NCBI GenBank assembly: GCA_946555345.1
Contig: CAMNSS010000004.1
Location: 1-64,000 of the forward strand
Reading direction: 5' to 3'
DNA: 64,000 bases
From: an uncultured Eubacterium sp.
Lineage (GTDB): Bacteria; Bacillota; Clostridia; Peptostreptococcales; Anaerovoracaceae
The translations under genes were made by a program, and so were the position numbers. Below are positions 54,684-63,427 of the stretch, piece after piece. Position 1 is the first letter of the stretch, and every line of letters starts with the position of its first letter. The notes under the pieces were generated by a model. It was not told where the DNA came from and did no database searches. It worked only from the letters and a program-made list of their open reading frames with translations.

Positions 54684-55145
54684 GTGGCGAATGAGGAAAA
54701 TTTAATACCTTTCAGCGAACGAAGCGAGAGGGAAGCGAGAGAAATCGCAAAAAAAGGCGGCAAGGCATCGGGCAAAGCAAGGCGCAAAAAAGCAAACTTC
54801 CGCAAAACGCTGGAGCTCCTGCTCTGCGGCGCAATGGACAGCCCGGAGGTAACGCCGCTGCTTGACGCGCTTGGCGTGGAAAGCACGGCGGAGGCGGTCA
54901 TGCTCATGGCGCAGGTCAAAAAAGCAGCGGAGGGAAGCACGAAGGCCGCATATTTCGTGGCGCAGTATGCCGGGCAGAGCAGCATGACGGATGCGGAAAC
55001 CAGGGACAGGAAAGCAGGCACGGAATTAAAGCAGGCAAGGAAGCAGGCCATCATGGGCGAAAACGAAACGAACGAAGCGCTTGACAGGCTGGATGGAATC
55101 TTAAAAGGGCTCAGGGAAAATGCAGCTGACGGCGAAGCAGAATGA
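54684..55145 (+). CDS. terS: Terminase small subunit
   Basis: The 153 residues read from GTG 54684 (VANEENLIPFSERSEREAREIAKKGGKASGKARRKKANFRKTLELLL). The opening is typical of the small terminases of A118-like and related phages. The longer frame to 54624 has no ribosome site. It recognises the packaging site and hands DNA to the large subunit, whose gene overlaps its end by 26 bases. Confidence 0.85.
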   Translation: MANEENLIPFSERSEREAREIAKKGGKASGKARRKKANFRKTLELLLCGAMDSPEVTPLLDALGVESTAEAVMLMAQVKKAAEGSTKAAYFVAQYAGQSSMTDAETRDRKAGTELKQARKQAIMGENETNEALDRLDGILKGLRENAADGEAE

Positions 55146-56343
55146 ATACATCCGGGATGCTAACCGGAGATGGAACATCAAGAGCGGCGCGGTGCGTTCC
55201 GGCAAGTCATACGTTGACACCGCGTTCGTCATCCCGGACAGGATCAGGGAGAGGGCAGGAAAAGCGGGCCTCAACGTCATACTCGGGGTGTCCAGGGACA
55301 CCATTGAGCGTAATGTATTGCAGCCCATGCGGGAAATATACACGGACAGCCTGGTCGGCACGATCAACAGCCGCAACATTGCCAGGGTGTGCGGGGAGGA
55401 CGTGTACTGCCTGGGCGCGGAAAAGGTGTCGCAGGTAGCCAAGATACAAGGCTCCAGCATTAAGTACGCATACGGGGACGAAATCGCAAAGTGGAACAAG
55501 GATGTTTTCAATATGCTGAAATCGCGCCTTGACAAGCCTTACAGCTGCTTTGATGGCTCATGCAATCCGGAAGCCCCCACGCACTGGCTTAAGGAGTTTA
55601 TTGATTCCGACGCCGATATCTATCTACAGAGGTATACGATATTTGACAACACATATCTTGACGATGGATTTGTGCAAAACTTATGCGGGGAGTACGAGGG
55701 CACGATATTTTACGACCGCTTTATTTTGGGGCTGTGGAAACGTGCAGAGGGGGCAATATACCGCAAATTTGCCGATAACCCTGATGCGTTTGCCCGAGAG
55801 CCGCGAAAAGATGAAATCAGCAAAATTGTTGCCGGCGTGGACTTCGGCGGCAATCAATCAGGACACGCCTTTGTGGCTACCGGGTTTTGCGGGCATGACA
55901 CAGTTGTCCCGCTAATGTCAGAGCGCATAATGCAGAGGGACCATGCTGAGCCGATCGACAGCAGCGTGCTTGACAGATTTGTATGCAAGTTTATTGACAA
56001 GGTACAAAAATCGTATGGCAATGTTAACGAGCTGTACTGGGACAATGCAGAGACTGTGCTCGGCAATACGATACGCAATGCAGTAGACGATAGCTTTCCG
56101 CATATTATCGTAAGACCGGCAAAAAAACTGCGGATAAAAGACAGGATCAACTGTACCGTCAGGCTCATGGGGGCTGGGCGGTTTTTTATTACTGGCGATT
56201 GCGAGAGCCTGTCCAAGGCACTGCAAGACGCGGTATGGGACAGCAAGACTGATGAGCGTGTCGATGATGGCTCAAGCGACATAGACAGCCTGGATGCGTT
56301 TGAGTACACGATAGAGCGTGATATCAGATATCTATTGGGGTAA
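55120..56343 (+). CDS. terL: Terminase large subunit
   Basis: This packaging motor ATPase and nuclease has 407 residues and is of the PBSX/Terminase_3 type. The ATPase P-loop is KSGAVRSGKSY near residue 21. The nuclease domain starts near residue 230 with AGVDFGGNQSGH and includes YWDNAE. It overlaps the small subunit gene by 26 bases, and its stop overlaps the portal start (TAATG). Confidence 0.94.
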   Translation: MQLTAKQNEYIRDANRRWNIKSGAVRSGKSYVDTAFVIPDRIRERAGKAGLNVILGVSRDTIERNVLQPMREIYTDSLVGTINSRNIARVCGEDVYCLGAEKVSQVAKIQGSSIKYAYGDEIAKWNKDVFNMLKSRLDKPYSCFDGSCNPEAPTHWLKEFIDSDADIYLQRYTIFDNTYLDDGFVQNLCGEYEGTIFYDRFILGLWKRAEGAIYRKFADNPDAFAREPRKDEISKIVAGVDFGGNQSGHAFVATGFCGHDTVVPLMSERIMQRDHAEPIDSSVLDRFVCKFIDKVQKSYGNVNELYWDNAETVLGNTIRNAVDDSFPHIIVRPAKKLRIKDRINCTVRLMGAGRFFITGDCESLSKALQDAVWDSKTDERVDDGSSDIDSLDAFEYTIERDIRYLLG

Positions 56344-57710
56344 TGGGCATGTTCGGTAAAATAAAATTGTTGTGGAGGAGTGCAATGGGCATGTTTTCCA
56401 AGGCGGATATTAAAAAAATGGTTGGCACAGACACGGAACTGACCAAAAAAATGATAGAGGCGATCGAGCTGTGGGATGATATGCTGCGAGGACAAGCACC
56501 GTGGAACAACCAAGCGCCATCACTTGGCATTGAGGCGGGGATTTGCAGGGAGTTTGCAGACATCGCCATCAATGAGATGGACGCCAAGGTTGATAATGGG
56601 CGGCTTGACGAATTGTTTCAGAGCGCGTTAAGCGGGCTTAATGAAAATTTGCAGGAGGGCATCGCCCTCGGCTCCATGATCATCAAGCCAATGCTCGGCG
56701 GCACTGTTGAGTATGTGACAGCAACGGGCTTCGTGCCGGTAAAATTTAAGGCAGGCAAGCTCATTGACTGCGTGCTGATCGAGCGCAAGAAAAAATCTGA
56801 CAGCGCATATTACTCCCGGGCGGAAAGGCACCAGCTGACAAGCGGCGGCCTGAGGATAGAAAACAAGGCGTACTACAGCACCATGCCGGGCAAGCTGGGC
56901 GTGCAGGTACCGCTTGCCGATATTGGGGACTGGGCGGAGTACCCTGCCGAAATTACATACCCGGGAATGGACAAGATGGACTTGGCGTATTATAAAAACC
57001 CGAATAAAAACAGGGTTGACGGCACGCCATGCGGCGTGTCCATATATTCCGGTGAGGCGGCCGCACAGATACAAAAGGCAGACGTGCAGGGAGCACGGTG
57101 CGACTGGGAGTATGAATCCGGCGAGCGGGCAATCCACGTGGACGAGCGGGCGCTCAGGCATGACAGGGCTACGGGAGGCGTCGGGCTTCCGCGCCTCAAC
57201 AAGCGATTATACCGGGGGCTCAACCTCGACATGAACAAAGAGGAGCTGTTCCGCGAGTATTCGCCGGGGATGCGGGACGATGCGTATTTAAGGGGGCTTG
57301 AAAGCTATTACAGGCAGATAGAGTTTGCCGTCGGGCTGGCTTATGGCGACCTGTCCAACCCGCAGAGCGTTGACAAGACTGCAACAGAGATACGCGCCTC
57401 AAAACAGCGCAAATACAACAGGGTGTCGGCAATCCAGGACAACTTAAAGACGTGCCTTGGGGAGCTTGTGGACGCAATCGCATTTTATAACGAAATGTAC
57501 ACCACGGACTATACATTATCTTGCACATTCCGCGATTCCATCCTCACGGACGAGGAGGCAGAGCGCAACCAGGACAGGCAGGACGTATCCATGGGGATAC
57601 AGAGACCGGAGGAGTACCGGGCGAAATGGTACGGCGAGGATCTGGAAACTGCAAAAGCTAACCTGCCGGAGCAGGCAGCCCCCGTCATGGATACGCTCAA
57701 TGTGAGGTAG
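56343..57710 (+). CDS. Portal protein (SPP1 Gp6 / A118 family)
   Basis: The 455-residue portal forms the dodecameric gate of the head. MIEAIELWDDMLRGQAPWNN near the start and the C-terminal VDKTATEIRASKQRKYNRVSAIQDNLKTCLGELVDAI are family landmarks. The start at 56343 overlaps the terminase stop. An internal ATG at 56385 has a better ribosome site (GGAGGAG) and would remove 14 residues. It is followed by the minor capsid gene after 3 bases. Confidence 0.9.
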   Translation: MGMFGKIKLLWRSAMGMFSKADIKKMVGTDTELTKKMIEAIELWDDMLRGQAPWNNQAPSLGIEAGICREFADIAINEMDAKVDNGRLDELFQSALSGLNENLQEGIALGSMIIKPMLGGTVEYVTATGFVPVKFKAGKLIDCVLIERKKKSDSAYYSRAERHQLTSGGLRIENKAYYSTMPGKLGVQVPLADIGDWAEYPAEITYPGMDKMDLAYYKNPNKNRVDGTPCGVSIYSGEAAAQIQKADVQGARCDWEYESGERAIHVDERALRHDRATGGVGLPRLNKRLYRGLNLDMNKEELFREYSPGMRDDAYLRGLESYYRQIEFAVGLAYGDLSNPQSVDKTATEIRASKQRKYNRVSAIQDNLKTCLGELVDAIAFYNEMYTTDYTLSCTFRDSILTDEEAERNQDRQDVSMGIQRPEEYRAKWYGEDLETAKANLPEQAAPVMDTLNVR

Positions 57711-57713
57711 CGC

Positions 57714-59321
57714 ATGAGTTACAGGGACGATTACGTACAGCCAATAGAGCGCAATTTTTACGATCTCGAAAACAGGATAATAGCCGACATTGTCCGCAGA
57801 ATCAAGAAGACAGGCGACATAACGCCAACGGCAGACTGGCAGATCGGGCGGCTCGCAGCCCTGGGGTATTCGTCGGCAGAAATCGAGGATGCAATCAAAA
57901 AAGCACTGAATGCCACATACCCGGAAATGTTTGAGCTATATGACAGGGTGGCACAGCAAGAATATGTCAGGAACAAAAAACTGTATGAGCAAATAAACGA
58001 TAGATTTATTCCATATAAAGACAATCATGGCCTGCAACAGTGGATTTCGGCGGTAAAAGGCCAGACAGAAAAGACCATGAAAAACCTTACGGGCACGCTC
58101 GGCGTTGTGGATAACATCGGCGGGCAGCTTACTTTTTTGCCGCTTGCTAGCTACTGCCAGAAGACGCTTGATGCGGCGGTATATGATATTGCGTCCGGGG
58201 CTTTTGATTACAATTCTGTCCTTAAACGGACGGTCAACACGCTTGCCAAGAGCGGGATACGCACGATAGATTATGCCGGCGGGCATTCAAGCAGGCTTCC
58301 CGTGGCCGTGCGGCGCGCGGTCATGACCGGACTATCGCAGATAACCGGAAAAATTGCCGAAATGGACGCCGAGGAGCTGGGAACAGATTACTTTGAGATC
58401 GACTGGCACGAGGGGGCGAGACCGTCCCACAGGGCATGGCAGGGCAAAGTCTGGAGCAAGGACGAGCTTGTATCGGTTTGCGGTCTTGGAACTGTGGCAG
58501 GTCTTAAAGGCGCAAACTGCTACCACGGCTATTACCCGTTTTTGCCCGGGATTTCCGAACGCATGCACACCGACCAATGGCTCGCAGCGCAGAACAGGCT
58601 GGAGGACACGCCGAGAGCATACAGAGGCAAGGACTATACAGCCTATGAAGCCCGCCAGAAACAAAGGCAGATGGAAACCTCCATGCGGGCGCAGCGGCAG
58701 AAAGTGAGAATGCTTGAAGACGGTAGAGCGGACCGGCAGGACATTATCATAGCAAAAGCCAGGTACCAGGGGCAGCTTGCGGAATACAGGCAGTTTTCGG
58801 ATGCGATGAAATTAAAGCCGCACATGGAGAGGGTGTACATCGACGGGCTTGGCAGGATTGCAAATTCGGGTAATTTCTACAGAAAGGAAATTAAAAACAA
58901 TCCGAATTATGGTATAATAAAAAGCAAGAAAAACCTTGATGTCCATGGCAACAAATCTTCCGTAAAAATAACACAAGAGCGAGTAGACCAGATTGTTGAA
59001 AATAAGTTGAAAGGCATCAAATTCGTGAAGCCTCCAACGGCAAATAACCGTATTCGCAGTAATGGGCAAACCAAGTATACTTTCTTTTCCTGGGGAGAAG
59101 TTGATATAAAGAGTATAGAAATAGGCAAACAAATCAATGATAGTGACTTGGAGTTAATGGATACTCTGATTCACGAGCAGCTTGAGGCTAAAATTTTAAT
59201 ACGTGCTTATAATTATAAGAGTGAACGTTTTATTAAATTAGACAAAATGAGTGATGCTGGAAGGCATCGGTACATCAATGCTGCAATAAAGCGATATTTA
59301 AAAATGAGGGGTCTTAAATGA
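57714..59321 (+). CDS. Phage minor capsid protein 2 (MuF-like) with variable C-terminal domain
   Basis: The 535 residues begin with the phage_min_cap2 domain (about 10-330), including DYFEIDWHEGARPSHRAWQGKVW. A linker with a charged coiled stretch leads to a C-terminal domain (about 385-535) not found in plain minor capsid proteins. It contains TLIHEQLEAKILIRAYNY and AGRHRYINAAIKRYLKMRG. The DNA turns AT-rich at that point. MuF-type proteins of several phages carry nuclease or toxin domains at this site, so a toxin-like tail is likely. The next gene overlaps by 4 bases. Confidence 0.85.
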   Translation: MSYRDDYVQPIERNFYDLENRIIADIVRRIKKTGDITPTADWQIGRLAALGYSSAEIEDAIKKALNATYPEMFELYDRVAQQEYVRNKKLYEQINDRFIPYKDNHGLQQWISAVKGQTEKTMKNLTGTLGVVDNIGGQLTFLPLASYCQKTLDAAVYDIASGAFDYNSVLKRTVNTLAKSGIRTIDYAGGHSSRLPVAVRRAVMTGLSQITGKIAEMDAEELGTDYFEIDWHEGARPSHRAWQGKVWSKDELVSVCGLGTVAGLKGANCYHGYYPFLPGISERMHTDQWLAAQNRLEDTPRAYRGKDYTAYEARQKQRQMETSMRAQRQKVRMLEDGRADRQDIIIAKARYQGQLAEYRQFSDAMKLKPHMERVYIDGLGRIANSGNFYRKEIKNNPNYGIIKSKKNLDVHGNKSSVKITQERVDQIVENKLKGIKFVKPPTANNRIRSNGQTKYTFFSWGEVDIKSIEIGKQINDSDLELMDTLIHEQLEAKILIRAYNYKSERFIKLDKMSDAGRHRYINAAIKRYLKMRGLK

Positions 59322-59560
59322 AAGTAAAAACGTGGGAAGATGTTGAAGACGCATTGTTTGATGGCTCAAAAGATGAAATAAAAAAATTGAAGTGCCCGGA
59401 ATGCGGGGGAGCGTTAACTTTTGTGTTTAACGAAAAATTTATGTCGAGTATATTGAGTTGTGATGGTTGTAAAACAGTAACGAGGGCAAACGGAGTTCAT
59501 TACATCCCAAATGCGGTTAAATATTTCGGAAAAGAAATGATGCTTGGGAGGGAGGAGTAA
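59318..59560 (+). CDS. Small zinc-ribbon protein, candidate immunity partner
   Basis: The 80 residues contain LKCPECGGALTF and LSCDGCKTVTRANG, two CxxC knuckles. Its ATG overlaps the stop of the minor capsid gene (ATGA), so the two are translated together. The composition matches the AT-rich C-terminal part of that gene, as if they moved as a unit. A role in neutralising the toxin-like tail is inferred from position and size only. Confidence 0.6.
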   Translation: MKVKTWEDVEDALFDGSKDEIKKLKCPECGGALTFVFNEKFMSSILSCDGCKTVTRANGVHYIPNAVKYFGKEMMLGREE

Positions 59561-59562
59561 CA

Positions 59563-59670
59563 ATGGCCAACGATGATTACCGTATGACCGTGTATCAGAT
59601 TATATAAATTGCAGAAGAACGAAATTTTGCTAAATATTTGGAACAGGGGGATGGGCATGGTTATCCTTAA
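59563..59670 (+). pseudogene. Small gene interrupted by a stop codon
   Basis: GGGAGGAGTAAC precedes an ATG that reads MANDDYRMTVYQII, then TAA at 59605-59607, then IAEERNFAKYLEQGDGHGYP in the same frame. The continued frame looks like one short protein split by a nonsense change. The next gene starts inside its end. Confidence 0.5.
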
Positions 59671-59893
59671 AAACATTAAATTGAGCAGCAATGGAATTGA
59701 ATGCAGCTATGACCCGGAAAAATCCGGCAAACGGGGGCACATAAAGATTTGCATGGACGGGGAAATAGAAGAAATTCAATTCTCTGATTATGAATACGGG
59801 AAACAAGCATATGCCGCAGCAACGGTGCATAAGCTGAGGGATTTGTTGGAAGCTGGACATATTCCCGAAGGGGCTACGGTAATTTGGTATTAA
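59654..59893 (+). CDS. Accessory protein of unknown function
   Basis: The 79 residues read from ATG 59654 (MGMVILKNIKLSSNGIECSYDPEKSG) after GGGGG; ATG 59660 is an alternative. The product reads as a small beta-rich domain with a helical end (AAATVHKLRDLLEAGHIPEGATVIWY). It lies in the AT-rich island between minor capsid and scaffold genes, where phages carry accessory genes. No family is recognised. Confidence 0.55.
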   Translation, partial: GMVILKNIKLSSNGIECSYDPEKSGKRGHIKICMDGEIEEIQFSDYEYGKQAYAAATVHKLRDLLEAGHIPEGATVIWY

Positions 59894-59982
59894 TGAATAG
59901 CCTTGGCAGGGATTCGGAGGTAATGCGATGGGCAAGGAACATAATTTAGAAGAGGATTTTTAGAAAAGGATGGGCGCTTCAT

Positions 59983-60168
59983 ATGATGAAAGCAATATCA
60001 AAAGGGAAGCATAATACTTCTTTGGACCAATGCTTCATACTGGATGCATCAAATATGAAGGAGTCTATCCAGGTGGGGGACAGGATGATGATCGATGGTG
60101 CAGGATATGTAATAAAAATTCTTTTGCCTACACTTCCGGGCAACCAAGACATCACTGTATTTGCGTAA
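59983..60168 (+). CDS. Accessory protein of unknown function
   Basis: The 61 residues start MMKAISKGKHNTSLDQCFILDASNMKESIQVGD. The closing part (IQVGDRMMIDGAGYVIKILLP) could be a small beta-barrel. The ribosome site is weak (AAAAGGATGGG about 15 bases upstream). Function is unknown. Confidence 0.4.
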   Translation: MMKAISKGKHNTSLDQCFILDASNMKESIQVGDRMMIDGAGYVIKILLPTLPGNQDITVFA

Positions 60169-60209
60169 TATGTTTGATAAGGCTTCAGAGGCAATGCGAT
60201 GGGTAAAAA

Positions 60210-60344
60210 ATGCACATCGAGGGGCGGAACAAGCTCACGGTTGCAGAATTGCGGTACGTGGTGCAGCTTGCAAAAGACCACTACGGCGGACTAAGCTGGA
60301 AAAAGGGAGGATATCGGAATGGAAAGCATTTTACAAAATATTGA
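60210..60344 (+). CDS. Possible 44-residue accessory protein
   Basis: The frame MHIEGRNKLTVAELRYVVQL continues to GKHFTKY. Its amphipathic middle looks like a real protein, but the ribosome site is poor. The upstream sequence GAGGCAATGCGATGGG resembles that at 59917 (GAGGTAATGCGATGGG), so this island carries duplicated gene starts. Confidence 0.35.
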   Translation: MHIEGRNKLTVAELRYVVQLAKDHYGGLSWKKGGYRNGKHFTKY

Positions 60345-60510
60345 TTTATTTGAGCGCTTGCATGGCGGGGAACAAATAAAATGCAAGGTTTGCGGAAAAG
60401 GGAGCATAAAACCAATGGGCAATAAGCCGATTGAAGAGGAGTATTGCTTTGAATGTAACCACTGCGGCGCGCATTACAGGTATGACCCCGTAGTCGTTAC
60501 CGTAGAATAG
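60319..60510 (+). CDS. Small zinc-ribbon protein
   Basis: The 63 residues contain KCKVCGKGSIKPMG and CFECNHCGAHY, paired cysteines of a zinc ribbon. GGGAGG lies 9 bases before the ATG. Like the protein at 59318 it may be an immunity-type protein or a leftover of an earlier toxin module. A terminator follows. Confidence 0.55.
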   Translation: MESILQNIDLFERLHGGEQIKCKVCGKGSIKPMGNKPIEEEYCFECNHCGAHYRYDPVVVTVE

Positions 60511-60534
60511 GCAGAAATTTAAAATAGGATACAG

Positions 60535-60561
60535 AGACCAGCCAAAACGGCTGGTCTTTTT
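60535..60561 (+). terminator. Terminator between accessory island and scaffold gene
   Basis: AGACCAGCC (60535-60543) pairs with GGCTGGTCT (60549-60557) around AAAAC and is followed by TTTT. Its place within the head operon implies antitermination or a second promoter for the scaffold gene. Confidence 0.85.
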
Positions 60562-60655
60562 GTATACAAAAATTCGTCGGCTGCGGGCGGTATCGCAGTA
60601 CCCGCACGAAGGAACGCAACCTTCGGTAAAAAAGCGTAGCGGGAGAAAGGGAAAC

Positions 60656-61201
60656 ATGAAAAGAGAATTTTTAGAAGGGCTTGAAATCGGGAGTGAGGCC
60701 ATCGAAAAGGTAATGATGGAGCACAAGAAGGAGCTCCAGGCGGAGCAGGCAAAGACAAAAATGGCTGAGGCGGACAGGGAAAACTACAAAGGGCAGCTTG
60801 AGACGGCAAAAGGGGAACTTGAAAAATTCAAGGACGCCGACCCTGAAAAAATGCAGGAAACGATCGACCGGCTTAAAGAAGGCCTCAAGAAAAAAGACGA
60901 GGAACATGAAGCCGAAAAAGCTGACCGGATTTTCCGCGAAACCGTCAAGGAGGCGATCGCAGCTTCCGGCGGAAGGAACGAAAAGGCTGTCATGGCGATG
61001 CTGGATATCGACGCGCTGAAGGAAAGCAAGAACCAGAAAGACGATATCAAAGCCGCTTTGGACGAGGTCAAAAAGGACAATGATTATTTATTTAAAAGCG
61101 ATGAGCCAATCCGGAACCCGACCGGCGCAACAGGCGGAGGCAGGGATGACGGCGGGGCGTCTGCGCTTCGGGCGGCAATGGGCTTGCCCGACGAAAAATA
61201 A
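60656..61201 (+). CDS. Capsid scaffolding protein (Phage_GP20 family)
   Basis: The 181 residues from ATG 60656 (MKREFLEGLEIGSEAIEKVM) are highly charged and mostly coiled coil, with a Gly-rich linker before the C-terminus. This fits GP20-type scaffolds that shape the procapsid. GGGAGAAAGGG is the ribosome site; the frame is open upstream without one. It precedes the major capsid gene by 15 bases, the standard order. Confidence 0.88.
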   Translation: MKREFLEGLEIGSEAIEKVMMEHKKELQAEQAKTKMAEADRENYKGQLETAKGELEKFKDADPEKMQETIDRLKEGLKKKDEEHEAEKADRIFRETVKEAIAASGGRNEKAVMAMLDIDALKESKNQKDDIKAALDEVKKDNDYLFKSDEPIRNPTGATGGGRDDGGASALRAAMGLPDEK

Positions 61202-61216
61202 GGAGGAAGATAAACA

Positions 61217-62113
61217 ATGGCAAACGCAATTACGCTAGCAAAAAACTATACCTCTCTGCTGGATGAGGTGTACAAAAACGCAGCAACCACGTCAGTGCTT
61301 GACAGCGACCCTGCAACGGCGAGGGCGGGGGCAAACGCAAACGAGATCCTGATCCCGAAGCTGTCCATGGACGGCCTGGCTGACTACGACAGGAACAGCG
61401 GATACGTCAAGGGCGATGTAACGCTTGCATGGGAAACGGTCAAATTCAATTATGACCGGGGCAGGATGTTTGAGGTCGATTCCCAGGATAACGAGGAGAC
61501 GGTACAGCTTGCCTTTGGGCGGCTTGCTTCCGAGTTTGTGCGCACAAAGGTTGCCCCGGAAGGGGATGCGTTTACGTTTGCGCAAATTGCAGGCACAAAT
61601 GGGATTTCGACCGTTGCGGCAGGCGCGACACTGGCGGACGGTGCGGCGGTAATGGCAGCAGTCAAAGCCGGGATTGACAGGATGGACGAAGACGAAGTGC
61701 CGGGCGAGAGCCGTTATCTCTTCATCACGCCGACCAACCTGTCCAGCATCAAGGCGATGGACACGACCAAGTCAAGGGAGCTGCTAGATGGGTTTGCACA
61801 AATCATCAAAGTGCCGCAGACGCGGTTTTACACGAAAATCGAGCTGTTAAACGGAAAGGACAATTCCGGCACAAGCGGCGGAAAAGACGAGAGCGCAGGG
61901 CATTATGCGAAGGCAGCCGACGGAAAGGACATCAACTTCATGATCATCCACAAGCCGGCCATCCTCAAGCACAACAAGCACATTGCGTCTGACATCATCA
62001 CGCCGGAAGCCAACCAGCACTCCGACGGCTACATCCAGAAATACAGGAAGTACGGGCTGGTTGACGTGTATGAGAACAAGGCCGCAGGCGTATACCTGCA
62101 CCACAAAGCGTAG
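61217..62113 (+). CDS. Major capsid protein
   Basis: The 298 residues begin MANAITLAKNYTSLLDEVYKNAATTS and include KLSMDGLADYDRNSGYVKGDVTLAWETVKFNYDRGRMFEVDSQDNEE, typical of the A118-like major capsid group. The fold is expected to be HK97-like. A strong AAGGAGG site precedes it, consistent with high expression. It is flanked by the scaffold gene and connector genes. Confidence 0.9.
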   Translation: MANAITLAKNYTSLLDEVYKNAATTSVLDSDPATARAGANANEILIPKLSMDGLADYDRNSGYVKGDVTLAWETVKFNYDRGRMFEVDSQDNEETVQLAFGRLASEFVRTKVAPEGDAFTFAQIAGTNGISTVAAGATLADGAAVMAAVKAGIDRMDEDEVPGESRYLFITPTNLSSIKAMDTTKSRELLDGFAQIIKVPQTRFYTKIELLNGKDNSGTSGGKDESAGHYAKAADGKDINFMIIHKPAILKHNKHIASDIITPEANQHSDGYIQKYRKYGLVDVYENKAAGVYLHHKA

Positions 62114-62122
62114 GAGGCAAAT

Positions 62123-62308
62123 ATGGGAAGATTAGTAGGGCTTACGGTCAGAACGGACACCACCGACCTGACTGAAACTGGAGCCAGAAAGGACATTGCC
62201 GACCTGACTAAAACTGAAATCATTGAGCGGCTGAAAGAAAAGGGCGTTGAAGCCAATGAGCGGATGAACAAAGCGGAACTTGCTGCCCTGCTGGAAAAAG
62301 AGGCATAG
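62123..62308 (+). CDS. Small head protein with SAP/Rho-N-like motif
   Basis: The 61 residues end with LTKTEIIERLKEKGVEANERMNKAELAALLEKEA, a helix-extended-helix of the SAP or Rho N-terminal type. Such small proteins often sit between the major capsid and first connector genes, and may be head decoration or fibre proteins. AGGAGG precedes the ATG. Confidence 0.6.
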   Translation: MGRLVGLTVRTDTTDLTETGARKDIADLTKTEIIERLKEKGVEANERMNKAELAALLEKEA

Positions 62309-62310
62309 CC

Positions 62311-62682
62311 ATGAAAACATATGCTGACTACGGATATTATGCCGATGTATACGGCGGGACGATGGACGAACGTGCGTTTACAAAGTGGTCAATCCGCACA
62401 AGCGCATATATTGACCGCATCACATACGGACGCATGACAGACCCAGCCCCGGAGGGGGTGCAATATGCCTGCTGCGCAATGTGCGAGATTCTCCAGGCAC
62501 GGGAGACAGCAAAAGTGGATGGCAAAAATGTACAGTCCGTGAGCAATGAAGGGTACTCGGTGACGTTTTCGCAGGGCGAGCGGGCTGACACCTCCGAGGC
62601 TGCCGCCCTGCATGAGATCGCGCAGCTATACATCCCGCCAGATCTGCTGTCAATGTGGGCGCATGAGGGGGGATTGCAATGA
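62311..62682 (+). CDS. Head-tail connector (Gp6-like)
   Basis: The 123 residues start MKTYADYGYYADVYGGTMDERAFTKWSIRTSAYIDRITYGR. They form an all-helical protein that fits the first head-tail connector after the capsid gene. The start follows the preceding stop by 2 bases and its stop overlaps the next start (ATGA). Confidence 0.75.
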   Translation: MKTYADYGYYADVYGGTMDERAFTKWSIRTSAYIDRITYGRMTDPAPEGVQYACCAMCEILQARETAKVDGKNVQSVSNEGYSVTFSQGERADTSEAAALHEIAQLYIPPDLLSMWAHEGGLQ

Positions 62683-63065
62683 GCAGTATGCTGTTTGGCG
62701 ATGCTGTAACGCTTTATAACCACCACCAAAAACAGTGGTTTAAAACGGTGCTTGAAGGCGTGCAGTGGACGGAAAAAACGACAAAAACCGTTGATCCCGA
62801 CGGCAAAATCCACGTTGTGCCGGAGGTAGGCATAACGGTGCCGTATCGGGACGGGTATACACCGCCCGAAGAGTATGCGGGCGAAGGCTTTACGTTTGGG
62901 CTTGACAACCTTGATGTCGTTGTGCTTGGCGATTGCCCGGAGGAGATAACGGGGAGTTATGCAATCACTAATTTGCGCAAGGATTATGCGGCGGCGACAA
63001 TTTATGCGGCGCAGGACAACACCCTGCGCCCGCTTTTAAAGCATTGGCAGGTGATGGCAAGATGA
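62679..63065 (+). CDS. Head-closure / minor capsid protein (DUF6751-like)
   Basis: The 128 residues (SSMLFGDAVTLYNHH, then WFKTVLEGVQW) read as a beta-rich head-completion protein. By position it is the second connector that closes the portal. It overlaps both neighbours by 4 bases, so this set is translated as a unit. Confidence 0.68.
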   Translation: MSSMLFGDAVTLYNHHQKQWFKTVLEGVQWTEKTTKTVDPDGKIHVVPEVGITVPYRDGYTPPEEYAGEGFTFGLDNLDVVVLGDCPEEITGSYAITNLRKDYAAATIYAAQDNTLRPLLKHWQVMAR

Positions 63066-63418
63066 AAATAATGCTCAAACAAATCGAAATCGACCAAAAC
63101 AAGGCCTTGCAGTCGAGGGGGCTTGAACCGGGCGGGAAGGTGCAGAAATTTATTGATAACGAAGTGCTGAAAAGGTGCGCGCCTTACGTGCCGCGGGACA
63201 ACGGGGATTTGAATGAATCGGGAAGGGAAAATACCGACATAGGGAGCGGAGAGGTATCATATGACACGCCCTATGCCCGCCGCTGGCATTATGAGCCAGC
63301 AAAATTTCAGGGCGCACCACGCCGCGGGAATTACTGGTTTGAGCGCATGCTCAATGAGGGCGGCCGGTATGCCATACTCAAGGGCGTGACCAGGCTGTCC
63401 GGCGCAAGGCCGAGATAA
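63062..63418 (+). CDS. Minor capsid protein (Minor_capsid_2 type)
   Basis: The 118 residues include EVLKRCAPYVPRDNGDLNESGREN and SYDTPYARRWHYEPAKFQGAPRRGNYWFERML, landmarks of the minor capsid/HK97 gp10-like group. The start at 63062 overlaps the preceding stop (ATGA). Confidence 0.82.
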   Translation: MKIMLKQIEIDQNKALQSRGLEPGGKVQKFIDNEVLKRCAPYVPRDNGDLNESGRENTDIGSGEVSYDTPYARRWHYEPAKFQGAPRRGNYWFERMLNEGGRYAILKGVTRLSGARPR

Positions 63419-63427
63419 GGAGGCTAT

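Noticed and set aside
60161..60379. 72-codon frame in the accessory island
   Set aside because: No ribosome site, and it conflicts with two better frames, the 44-codon one at 60210 and the zinc ribbon at 60319.
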